The position numbers were made by a program, and so were the translations under genes. Under the pieces are notes generated by a model that was not told where the DNA came from, made no database searches, and was given only the letters and a program-made list of their open reading frames with translations. Positions 44,650-54,689 of a stretch of DNA of 64,000 nt are shown piece after piece. Numbering within the stretch: position 1 is the first letter of the stretch; the number at the start of each line of letters is the position of its first letter. The stretch is from Spinellus fusiger (taxonomy: Eukaryota > Mucoromycota > Mucoromycetes > Mucorales > Phycomycetaceae): contig JALLLS010000007.1 of the NCBI GenBank assembly GCA_025094145.1, positions 620,001 through 684,000 on the forward strand. Direction: 5' to 3'.

Positions 44650-46205
44650 CTATCGCCTCCGTCTGTCTCTGTTCTCAGAGTAGCGGTGGGGCGACAATGG
44701 GCGATGGCCTTGGAGATAAATACAAGCAATAATAAATGACTTACTTCTTCTGCTGTCTCTGCTGCCTCGACTGTCACTTGTATGTGGTTTGTAGCTGTCT
44801 CTGCTGCTTCTGCTTCTATGTCTGTCGCTGGAATATCTATCACTGGAATATCTGTCCATGTACCGATCCCTGGAGTGTCTTTCTCTGGAGTGTCTGTCCA
44901 CATACCGATCCCTAGAGTGTCTTTCTCTAGAGTGTCTGTCGCTAGAGTGTCTATCCACATACTTATCACTTATGTATTTGTCATTCAAATGTCTCTCATG
45001 ACGGCGCATTAACCGGGATTCCTCCTGTTTCTGTTTCTGTTCCTGTTCCTGTTCCTGCTCCAATGCCTCCTTTGCCTTGTCATAATACTCTATCCTAGTA
45101 CCACCATCTTAAGAGTTCGTTCCTATTCACTCTTTACTTGTTCACCTTGTTTAAACTTACTTGATGGGATTGGATCCAAAATACTGTGACTGCATATAAA
45201 GAGCTGCCTCTGTGTATTCTTCACTGGAGAAAGTGACAATGGCACGACTATCTACACGCTCTACAGAGAGAGGCTTCAACTGTTGAAAGAATGCCTTGAT
45301 GTGGGATGATCTGCAGTGGTCTGGTAGACAAGACACTCTTACTTGCAAGTTCTTTTCTTTTGGTAGTGGTGGTGCTGCTGTTGCTGTTGCTGCTGTTGGT
45401 AGGGTGTGTGGTGGTAGTGCTGGAGCGAGTACAGGCATAGGCATGGACATGGGCATAGGCATGGACATGGGCATGGGCATGGGCATGGACATGGACATGG
45501 ACATGGACATGGACATGGGCACAGGCGCAGGTACAGGCACAGGCGCAGGCGCAGGTGTAGTATCCAGTGTCCACTCATGAGAAGACAGAGTGGACAAGAG
45601 AGCAATAACAAGAATACGGTCTCCTAGTTGTGTACCTGACAGATAGAGGGCGGCTGCTGCAGACTGAGGATTATTGTAGGCAATGACAGCCTCTTGTATT
45701 CCATGGGGTGAGCTGTATTCCAGGAACAAGTTATTAGTAGTGGTGATGATGAGAACAAGTCAATAATAACAATGACAATAACAATAACAATAACAATAAC
45801 AATAACAATAACAATAACAATAACAATAACAATAACAATAACAATAACAATAACAATAACAATAACAATAACAATAACAATAACAATAACAATAACAATA
45901 ACAATAACAATAACAATAACAATAACAATAACAATAACAATAACAGCAACAATAACAGCAACAATAACAGCAACAATAACAGCAACAATAACAGCAACAA
46001 TAACAGCAACAATAACAGCAACAATAACAGCAACAATAACAACAATAACAATAACAAAAGAAAAAGACGACTACCTTTTGAGTTCAAGACGTGTAATGAG
46101 ACCGAAAAAGGAAAACATCTGCTGTAGTGTAGAAGTGTCTGCTTGTGGCGTTATATTGAAGGCCTTGAGAGTGCATGGGTCGATATAATTAGAATTCAAA
46201 GTCAT
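44650..46205 (-). CDS. SR-related splicing factor with RRMs and RS domain (SREK1/SRSF11-like)
   Basis: Exons 46205-46075, 45712-45161, 45094-44745 and 44708-44650 give 363 residues. The first RRM-like domain (PCTLKAFNITPQADTSTLQQ, MFSFFGLITRLELK, then AVIAYNNPQSAAAALYLSGT) is split by an intron filled with a hexanucleotide repeat. A Pro-Met-Ser low-complexity linker encoded by a GGACAT repeat follows. A second RRM-like domain comes next (LQVRVSCLPDHCRSSHIKAF, AIVTFSSEEYTEAALYMQ), then an EQ/KQ stretch and an RS domain of RHSRDR-type repeats. This order resembles SREK1/SRSF11, regulators of splice-site choice. The last 36-nt intron keeps the frame whether removed or retained (375 residues if retained). 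Confidence 0.8.
45765..46060. repeat. Hexanucleotide AACAAT tandem array inside an intron
   Basis: About 49 units of six bases: AACAAT on the plus strand, changing to an AACAGC AACAAT 12-bp higher unit at about 45943-46035. The array fills most of the 362-nt first intron (46074-45713) of the SR-type gene. The splice sites and the CTACTAAT branch site lie just outside it. Confidence 0.95.
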
Positions 46206-46573
46206 GACACCAAGACAAGCGAATAAATAGGAGTAGAGAGGAGCCCAAGAAGAAGTGCTTATCGGATAATGAAAAGAGGAGTTGTAAAGAAATAAGCTAT
46301 ATTTCATCCTTTGCATTTTAAGAGGATGAGAAATAGAGTTATAGAAATCTACAGGGAATCTACAGGGAATCTACAGGGAATCTAGGAAAGAAAAGAAATG
46401 TTGAGGTGGTCTATGAGGTAGTTATTGAATTCTGTTATTCTGTTATCCTACTATTCTTGTCACTGAGAACCCTTCATTTCACCCTCTTCTCTGTTGGATA
46501 AGGGTGTATCTGGAGGATGGGGTGGTATATCACATGCTGGTTTATTATATTATATAGGTAACGAGTTATTCTA
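46206..46573. other. Spacer between SR-type gene and coiled-coil gene
   Basis: It has the promoter and leader of the SR-type gene, with a three-fold ATCTACAGGGA repeat at 46349-46384. No coding sequence is seen. Confidence 0.45.
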
Positions 46574-48201
46574 TCAAGATCGCATACTATGCCATTCGGG
46601 TGCATTTGGATTCAGTGCCTTTTTGGAGCCAAGGGGCTGACGAAGACACTGGGGAGAAGCGGCTCGGGTGATGGGAGGAGTCACCAACCAAGGATAGTCC
46701 AATGGCCGTTGGTGTGGGGATCTCATTGGCTCACTTGCGCCTGGAATCTTGACTCGGCAATGCACCAGTTCACCATTCATATGTGTATCAAACACAAGGT
46801 ATCCACCTTCCTCCTTGAATGAGTTGTGTGGGGTGTGAATGGCGGAAATAGAAGGAGATGTACGTGGACTGGGAAGTGTGCCCAGGGAAGGGAAGGTTCG
46901 TGAAGAGGGAAGAGGGAGTGGTGTGGGGTAGTCCTGCTGAATCTGTTGTGGGCGCTGGTACAGAGGCTTGCTGGGGCGTGGTTTGGCTCTGTATTTATTC
47001 TCAAGAGAACGGATTCTCTGCTCCAACTGATCTATCTGCAGTGCGCTGGATGTCTGCTGTTGATGCATTGTGACATGTTCCTGCTCCAGTTGCTTACATT
47101 TCTCTTGCTCTTCACACAGCTGTTGAGAGGCCTTGTTACAGGAGGATTGTAGGGTGCGTACGCGCGTCTCACAGTCAAGATGGGTGACCTGCAGCTGTTG
47201 GTATTTGACCTGCAGCTGGCTGTTGTGCACTAGTAGATCACGATAGCGGGAAGAGGTGTGTTCTAGCTTCTTGGCTGTTTTGATGTACTGCTCCTTCCAG
47301 TAGAGGGGAGTGTCTGTCTGCAGGTTGCCTAGACACTCTTCTATCTTGTGGGTCTTGTCCACGAGGGATTCTGTCTTTTGCTCCAGTCGGGCCATCATAG
47401 CATGGAGGGTGTGTACTGCGGGTAGGGAATAGTCTTGGAGTGGTTGTGAGTAGTGCATGGGTGGGTAGTGGGTGTGGAGGGGAGGATAATGTATGGATGG
47501 GTAGTGGGTGTGGACATCACCTCCAATCACATCGCCCAATGTCCCTCTGTGCACCCTATTCCCCATCGATTCCTTCTCTCCTACAGTGATTCTGTCTTCT
47601 CTGTCTGCACTGTCACTACCTTTGTATCCTTGTGCATTGCTGTCATATCCGTCTCCACCCACATACACATCATGGGCATTATATCCATTAGGCATTTCCT
47701 GGTGTGGAGTGTGTGCATTTTGGAGTGCATTCTGGGGAAGATGGGTGTCGTAGCCATTATAATTATAATTATAATTATGATACTCATTATCATCATTATA
47801 ACCACTGTCTTTTTCTTGTTCTTCCGCTTGTTCCTGCTCATGTTCCTGCTCTTGTTCCTGCTCATGTTCCTGCTCATGTTCCTGCTCATGTTCCTGCTCA
47901 TGTTCTTCCGCTTGTTCCTGCTCATGTTCCTGCTCATGTTCCTGCTCATGTTCTTCCTCTTCTCTTCCTCCTCCTCTTCCTCTTCCTCCTCCTGTGCTGA
48001 TGGTCGAGGCTCTCTCGTCTTCATTCTCGCTAATGTATCATCACACCATTGATATGATCCATGTTACATTTAAATGTCATATTCAAATCCCACCCTCTCT
48101 CCACTCCTCTCTTCATCTTTAACCCACCTTGGACACTCCTCGCTCGAATCATCGGGATGTCCTATACGCATAGGGCAACTGACACTGGGCTTAAAGATCA
48201 T
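46574..48201 (-). CDS. Coiled-coil protein with C-terminal PAM2-like motif
   Basis: Exon 1 (48201-48128: MIFKPSVSCPMRIGHPDDSS...) joins exon 2 (48029-46574) in phase, giving 509 residues. Exon 2 opens with a Gly/Arg run and a long Glu-rich repeat (EHEQ units). Tyr/Asn-rich sequence follows, then a coiled coil of about 150 residues (ARLEQKTESLVDKTHKIEEC to LEQRIRSLENKYR) and a Pro/Ser-rich tail. The end reads KKALNPNAPEWHSMRS. LNPNAPEW (residues about 497-504) matches the PAM2 consensus, with Trp in place of Phe as in LARP4-type variants. PAM2 motifs bind the MLLE domain of poly(A)-binding protein, so a role in mRNA regulation is inferred. An alternative start at 48024 in another frame (NMSR repeats) with a different intron cannot be excluded. 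Confidence 0.65.
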
Positions 48202-48995
48202 CGTCAGTCCACTTGTCCTCCACCCTCTTTATTACCCTCTCTATCACCCTCTCTATCACCTCACCTCACCTCACCTCACCTCACCGCACCTTACCTTGAT
48301 CCTGCCACTAAGACTCGAGCTGAGACTGGAACTGTCAGAGGCTCCTGTGCTAGTCTATCATGTCTTAAGCTGTCTATTCCACCCCATCTTCTTACATGGA
48401 CAAGTTGAGACAAAAGGCGCTGGACATTGGTGTGGATGGGGGAGTTTTGCATAGTAGTTGACATAATAGTTGAAAAAGAAGATAAAGCAAGGGGTTATTC
48501 TATAGTATTTATCCTTTCTGTCATCATCGCCTGTCTCACCGTCTCCTCGTGTTCCCTTTATGTGGAGGGGCATCATAGCAACACTCACCTTTTTTTATTT
48601 TTATTTTTATTTCTTATTTATTTTTATTTTTATTTTTATTTTTATTTCTTATTTATTTTTATTTTTATTTTTATTTTTATTTTTATTTCTTATTTCTTAT
48701 TTCTTATTTCTTATTTCTTATTTCTTATTTCTTATTTCTTATTTCTTATTTCTTATTTCTTATTTCTTATTTTTAACATTTAATATTTTTACACCTATTT
48801 TCAATTGCCTATTCTACAAGGAAAATCAATATAATCCAATGACTCGTTGTAGTTTGAACAAACCATCCCCATGGTGGCACGTGGAGATAGCTGCCAAATA
48901 CAGATATCGATCGGGCCGCCCTTATCGCAGTCACACCTCGGCCATGGGTTGCAGGAGAGCCTGTGGGGCTTCTTTTCTTCCTTCCTTCCTTCCTC
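48202..48995. promoter_or_regulatory. Divergent intergenic region with a large T-rich repeat
   Basis: It lies between the start codons of the coiled-coil gene (minus) and FHIP (plus). It contains CACCT pentamers at 48250-48290 and the T-rich array at 48590-48778. A C/T-rich stretch precedes the FHIP ATG. No gene is seen. Confidence 0.45.
48590..48778. repeat. TTTTTA and TTTCTTA tandem arrays
   Basis: TATTTT units make up 48590-48690 and are followed by about twelve TTTCTTA heptamers to 48770. It is a pure pyrimidine/A tract between two divergent genes. Confidence 0.9.
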
Positions 48996-51900
48996 ATGTC
49001 CATGTTCCTTTCAAAGTTCCTCACAGGAAGGAATATCTCAAAGACAAATTTAGAACTCCTCACTGATGCTTGGCTGAGTATTCAAAAGTACTACGAGACA
49101 GCCACAGGTAATTTATCCCCTTCCCCCCCCCTCTCTTCCACAGCCTCTGTTCAGCTCACCCATTCATGCAGACCCACTGAGAGATGCCGTCGACCTTACA
49201 CCTATTCCATGCTGTCTTCAGAACATCGTCAAACTCGTCCAAGCAGAAGAGCTAGAACATGAACGCGTGCCAGATAGCCTCGACACTGGGCCTTGTCTGG
49301 AGTTTCTTCTTCATCGCCGTGTCCTTGAAGAGCTGGTGGAATTCGCCAAAGTGGATGTATGTACACTATGAAAACAAAAGAAATAGGACTCACCTTCAGA
49401 CACCCTATGGCATGCGTATCCACTGTCTGCGTTTTTTCTGTAGTCTAGTCACCAATGTCCATGCCCAGCTTCTTCCAGAGAGAGCAGTCCATGTCCCTCT
49501 CCAGAAACTCATCACCTCCTGCCACCGCCTGATTGCCCACCACTATGAACAGCTCACCACCAGCACAGAGGGATGCACCGAAGAACGCTATGCTGCCATC
49601 TCTGAGCTGTCGCTTGAGCTGGTGAAGTTGATGCACGGTGTCTTTTCACACTTCAAGGGGGCCAATGCTGCCCTTATGGATCTATTCTTTGAGCGTGGGT
49701 GGTGTCGAGGGTTGGGTGAGAATGTATGGAGAAGCAGCAAAGATGGAAAGACATTTCATAAGCGAAGAGAGAGCATGGATGAGAAGATTGCCTGGACAAT
49801 GTTCTTGATGGTAAAGTAGTATTTGACCCACACCTACTCTTTGTGTTTTTGTGTTTTTGTGTTTAATTGCTTTTTCTTTTCTTTTTTCTTTTTTCTGCTT
49901 AACTCTATCAAAGCCTCGGTTTGATATGTTTACGTTCCTAATTGATTACATGAACATTCCTGGAGAAACTGGAGAGATTGCCAGAGAAGCCATTCTCTTT
50001 GCCCTAAGGCTGCTCGAGGGAGATCCAGAATACGTATGCTATGTCGTAGAGTATTCTGGATTATGTGAGGTCATGGTAAGTCACTGAGGAGATGGACAAG
50101 GAGGTGCACCCATAAAGGGGAGAGGATGTTCTAATGTAGAACAAGGCAGAGAGACTGGCCTTGTCATTTGCCAGTCTACCCAAGAACGTAGACGCCTTCT
50201 CTATTTCTGCCAACAACCGAGTCCTCCCCACACGCCCCCTCCATCGCTCTGTCCATTTCTCCATTCCTGCCCTCATTACGAACCACAGCCTTATGATCAC
50301 CGTCAATGTCCACAACAGCTTCAAGAAGAAACGCAGAAAAAGAAGCCCCTTTGATATGAACTTTATCCGCAGTCTGGATCCAATGCGAGAAGGCGACAAG
50401 GGGAGGGGGGTCGATGAGTTTTATAGCTTCTGGGAGTACCTGAATGATGTGGCAAGAGTGGCTGACAGACGCCTTATGATTGCCCTCATGGCACAACTCA
50501 CAACCATCTTCTGGCATCCTGTCCTTTGCAATGCGCTGTGTTCTCCTTCTCCAGAAACAGTGACAGCCGCCACTGCCTACACAACAGAGATGATTCGGTC
50601 TCTCACAGATCAGAAGCTACTGCATGCATTTATTGTTGTGTTGGTGGGTGAAGAGGGAGGGATTGGGAAAGATCTGGAGCCAGAAGTGAGAAGCACCGAT
50701 AGAATGGACAGGGAAGACCAACAACAACAACAACAACACCAGTCATTCGTGGAAGAAGACGAGCGGTCAGAACAAGAAGACAGTGAGATCCATCAAGGTC
50801 CAGTCACACTACGCACCTTGTTAATCCGTCGGATTGGTGCTGAGGATCAAGAAGTGTCTTTGGCTACTCTCCGTCTGTTTGATACAGTGCTAGAGACCTA
50901 TAACCAGTTTGCTATTTACAATCTTGTTCTGCGTAACTTTCTTGATATTACACCAGAAGGAGATTACATGAAGCAGGAGGACATGGACAGCTCTTCTCTT
51001 GGTTCTCGTATTCAAGAAGATCCCTCTGTCTTGGAGGAGGAGTCGGGCAGAGTAGAGGATTTGGCAGTAGGCGACACAGAGGTAGAGCCCCAAGACAATA
51101 AGACAGAAAAGGTGCGATGGCTGGTGGAAAGGTAATATATAGATGTATAGATGTATAAATGTATAGATGTATAGATATATAGATATATAGATGTATAGAT
51201 GTATAGATGTATAGATGTATAGATGTATAGATGTATAGATGTATAGATATATAGAAAGAGAGAAAGAAAGCCTACTGATAGCTGTGGATGCTGCATAGAG
51301 TCCTTTCCCTGCTGCCTTTGGAGGATGAACTGGAGAGAATGAAAACGCCACCCTTGTCTTCTGTGATCTCTTCTGAATCCTTTGCCTCTACTGTTCATGG
51401 CAAGGACACTCTTATCAAGGCACAGGAGGACAAGAACAATAGCAACAGCAACAGCAACAACAATAGCATCAGCATCAGCAGTAGCAGTAGCAACAGCAGT
51501 CGACACAGTGCAGAAGAGAGTGTCACCACCACCACAACACCACTGCACAATGTCGTTGTCCCTGGGAACAGCTACAACGACTACTTCCACGAAGCACAAG
51601 AACGGTTCCGCTACGGATTGTTGGCTAGAAACTTCTGGCAATCTCCCTACCCTCCCCAAAAGACACGCAAAGACATGGAGCGAGAAGTAGAGGATCAAAA
51701 AAAGAGACTCGATCGTCCCAAGAGGACTTCCCTCGAAGAAAACGACAACGACGATGAACATGCGATGGAAGTGGGCAGCCAAAGCAGTGAGGTGGGCCAG
51801 CCTGAAGGATTTGAAGGACTGTTCCTTAGCCAGATATTTGACCAGTTCTTCAAGATGCTTGAGTGCACCATGGAGCAGAACCTACTGATCACAAGTATTC

Positions 51901-52793
51901 TTCAGAAGATAGCCGGGATTGTGGATCGTCGTGTGGATGGTGTGATCTGTGACTGGCGGGCTGTGCGTGTAGGCCTTGATGGCTCTCTGTATGGAGGTGT
52001 GTGGACTCTTCCTAGTGCCAAAAACAACCGTCGCAGTCTGTACTCTCTCTTGGAGCAAGTGACATTTGAAGCCCTCAAGCGTGCCCAGCTCGTCCCCAAC
52101 TTTGAGACCCGCATTTCCCTTGCCAAGAAGCGTGGCGTGCTTCCTGGTCAGCCCAAGCCCAGTCGATCGGCCTCTGCCTACCTCCCCTCCCCTTCTTCTC
52201 CCAAAGGCCTCTCTCGCCATCCCAGTCTCTCTCAGCTGGTCTTTTCAAAATCATCACACCGGACAGCCGCCCCTGCTACCACTCAATCCGCCGGTCTTTT
52301 GTCCACCCGCACCGTGCGTCCTACCGCCTCCCTGTCCTCTCTGACAGCCTCTCTGTCAGTCAACACCCATGTGTCCTCCCCTTCAACCAACAACAACCCT
52401 GCCTCTCCATCTTCCTCCTTTTTCCAACAGTCCCAGCGCGCCAATGCCACTCCTGTCACTATGACCAATCCCTTTGCTAAGCTCAGTAACTTTGTGAATT
52501 CCTACATTGTCCTTCAAGAGTTCTGCAAGGAGCTGGCAGCAGTGATTCTTGTCCGGCATGCCACCAACTACGATGACATTGGGTTTGTAAAGTACCAGGA
52601 CCCGTCTCCCTCTGAACGGGTGGATGCCTGGGTGCATGAAGAAGAAGAGGCAGACTATAAACGGACATTGGACAAGTGGAAAAACAGAATCTCTGTTGTG
52701 TCTACATTGGCTGATTGGAAGAGTATTCGTAGTATGGAGACCATTGATGAAGCCATTACATCGCGTGTATCTAATTCTTCTTCTCTTCATTGA
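48996..52793 (+). CDS. FHIP family protein (FTS-Hook-interacting, RAI16-like)
   Basis: Six exons (48996-49107, 49172-49356, 49400-49810, 49914-50075, 50140-51131, 51299-52793) give 1118 residues. The helical N-terminal region contains ELLTDAWLSIQKYYETAT, CLEFLLHRRVLEELVEFAK and TPYGMRIHCLRFFCSLV, the hallmarks of the RAI16/FHIP fold. A second conserved helical block includes TLRTLLIRRIGAEDQEVSLA and LRLFDTVLETYNQFAIYNLV. Then come a Ser/Asn-rich linker, SQIFDQFFKMLECTMEQNLL and FVNSYIVLQEFCKELAAVIL. FHIP joins FTS and Hook proteins in the FHF complex that attaches early endosomes to dynein. The exon 1-2 join uses the acceptor at 49171; the nearer one breaks the frame. Confidence 0.82.
51138..51255. 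repeat. GTATAGAT minisatellite in FHIP intron 5
   Basis: About fourteen units of GTATAGAT/ATATAGAT fill most of the 167-nt intron (51132-51298) between conserved exons. The splice sites are intact outside the array. Confidence 0.85.
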
Positions 52794-52992
52794 GTGTTTC
52801 TTTTTCTTTCTTTCTTTCTCTTTTTCTTATTCTATCAACATTATAGGATTGCATTGTTTATTATTAAATATGAAAAAAAAAAATACAAAATACAAAATAC
52901 AAGATACAGGATACAGGATACAAGATATATATATATTACAAAGGAAGGAGCAGAGCTCTCTTTTTCTTTCTTTTTTCTTTTTTTTTCTCTCT

Positions 52993-53700
52993 TTAAGATC
53001 GCATCAAAAGACTGGACATAAGCACACCTGCAGCCACACCCACATTCAGACTGTCTACACTGCCCTGATAAGAGGGACGCCCAGTGCTTCCTGGGATAGT
53101 CACAAAGGAATCACACAGGTACTTGATATTGGTACGCAGTCCTGTGGCTTCATTTCCCAGAACAAGGAGAATAGGTTGTTGGGCCATAGTGTGATGAGGA
53201 TCCATGAGTTGCTTGTGGAGTGCTCCTAAAGTGTTGAGGGGGGCTGGAGGAGGAGTGTGGGTGGTAAAGGGGGATTCTCCAACAGCACCCATAACATGCC
53301 AGCCATTCTCTTTGGATGTCTAGTATTGGCCCAGGAGTGTTCATTAGAAGAAGAAAAAGAAGAAAAAGAAAAGAGGGAGGAGGAGGCCTTGTCTACTGTC
53401 TACTGTCTACTGTATTGTATTTTACCTTGAGACAGCGTACAAGACTAGAGGTGGCATGGATAGGCATCAGTTCCATAGCACCTGCACTCACTTTAGAGAC
53501 AGTACCATTCAAAGGAGCACTATGAAAAGAGGGGAAGATTAGAGGGCTGAACAAGTAACAGAAGATCGATGATGGCCTATTACCTGTTCTTGGAGCATAA
53601 AAGAACACCCTCCATGCCAAGGAAATGGGCGGTTCTGTTTGTGTGTGTATGGGCTGAGTATCATGACAATTGAATAGTATAGGAACACATCAAGGCTGTT

Positions 53701-53740
<40 letters not shown>

Positions 53741-54402
53741 ATTACCTTAGAATAGAACCGAGATTCTTGGAGATAAAACCAATCAACAAGGATACTTATG
53801 GAATAGCACTTACATTGGGGTCTTGTACTTCATCCAGGGCTATCCATACAGGTGGACGTTGGTGTTCTGGTGTGTGTACTGGATCAAGATGTGTCATATG
53901 GGTAGGAGAGAGATAGGAGGCGTGCAATACCACTCCCTTGTCCATACAAGTCAGCCAACCCACTACTTATTGAATGGCTGGATCTACACTCTATGGATCT
54001 TACTTACTTGGTGGGGCCTGTCCCCTGTCAGATTGTTCAAAGCCCCCTTATCAGTAACAATAGTAGGAATATTCTTGGTTTTACACATCTCTCGAATAGA
54101 CTCTACCATGGGACTGTTATAAAACACAGTCAGTTAAAATACAAAATATTGAAACATTAATAATAAAAGAGTTACCTTTCTTTCTTATCCTCTTTATTAT
54201 ACTGGAAATACACCTTTTCTAATAGACTACGCTTATTGGCTTTGAGGGCAGCCATAACACTCGCATGCCCATACACATAGTCCACTGTTGTGTCTGTTGT
54301 GTTTTTATAGTCTCTTCTATACCCAACATAGGAGCGTAGGGCTCCAGTCCCCTGAAGAAGAGAACGCACAGGACGCACAGAACGCATACCCATCCACACC
54401 AT
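52993..54402 (-). CDS. MRM1: rRNA 2'-O-methyltransferase, SpoU/TrmH family (mitochondrial Mrm1-like)
   Basis: Seven exons (54402-54176, 54113-54008, 53936-53814, 53765-53746, 53634-53584, 53519-53426, 53319-52993) give 315 residues. The N-terminus is Arg-rich (VWMGMRSVRPVRSLLQGTGA), consistent with mitochondrial import. DYVYGHASVMAALKANKRSL is the substrate-binding domain start. LTGDRPHQGVVL, ALDEVQDPNNLGSILRTAHF (motif 1), VLGNEATGLR (motif 2) and IPGSTGRPSYQGSVDSLNVG (motif 3) form the knotted SAM-binding fold. Mrm1 methylates a ribose in the peptidyl-transferase centre of the large mitochondrial rRNA. Exon 4 is only 20 nt. Introns contain TCTA repeats. Confidence 0.88.
53701..53741. repeat. 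TCTA tetranucleotide repeat in an MRM1 intron
   Basis: About ten TCTA units lie immediately downstream of the 20-nt exon 4 donor on the minus strand. Confidence 0.9.
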
Positions 54403-54689
54403 GATAGAAAGCAAACAAGAGAAAAAAAAAGAGCGAGAGAAAGAGCGAGAAAAGAATGAGAAAAAAAGACAGTCAAAAAGTACAAGAGAGTGTTATTATA
54501 ATTTTAGCAGTCCACACACACACACACACACACACACATATAGATAGATAGATAGATAGAGATAGATATATAGATATATAAGTGAAGGAGGGGAGGAGGG
54601 GAGGAGGGAAGGAGGGAAGGCTCTACTACCACTGCCACTGTAGGGAAAAGAAGAAAGAGTAAAAAGAAAAGAGACTCGACACGGCTGAA
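54403..54689. other. Spacer with CA and GATA repeats
   Basis: It contains (CA)n at 54513-54537, (TAGA)n at 54541-54562 and GGAGG-type units at 54586-54620. It lies between the MRM1 start and the septin 3' end. Confidence 0.6.

Noticed and set aside
45772..46188. 138-codon Thr-Ile repeat frame and 117-codon Leu repeat frame
   Set aside because: Both are translations of the intronic hexanucleotide array.
47581..48024. NMSR-repeat frame as the main N-terminus of the coiled-coil gene
   Set aside because: It needs a weak donor (ACA|GTGGTT), whereas the EHEQ frame joins an upstream exon with standard splice sites and matching phase. Kept only as an alternative.
49144..49171. Acceptor CCACAG at 49143 for FHIP intron 1
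   Set aside because: It leaves one extra base and brings stops within 110 nt; the acceptor at 49171 restores the frame and gives a continuous helical domain.
53776..53800. GTATCCTT on the minus strand inside an MRM1 intron as a second U12 donor
   Set aside because: The exon junction is better explained by the GTAAGT donor at 53813 and the CCAAG acceptor at 53766, which keep the frame; no U12 branch site follows the motif.
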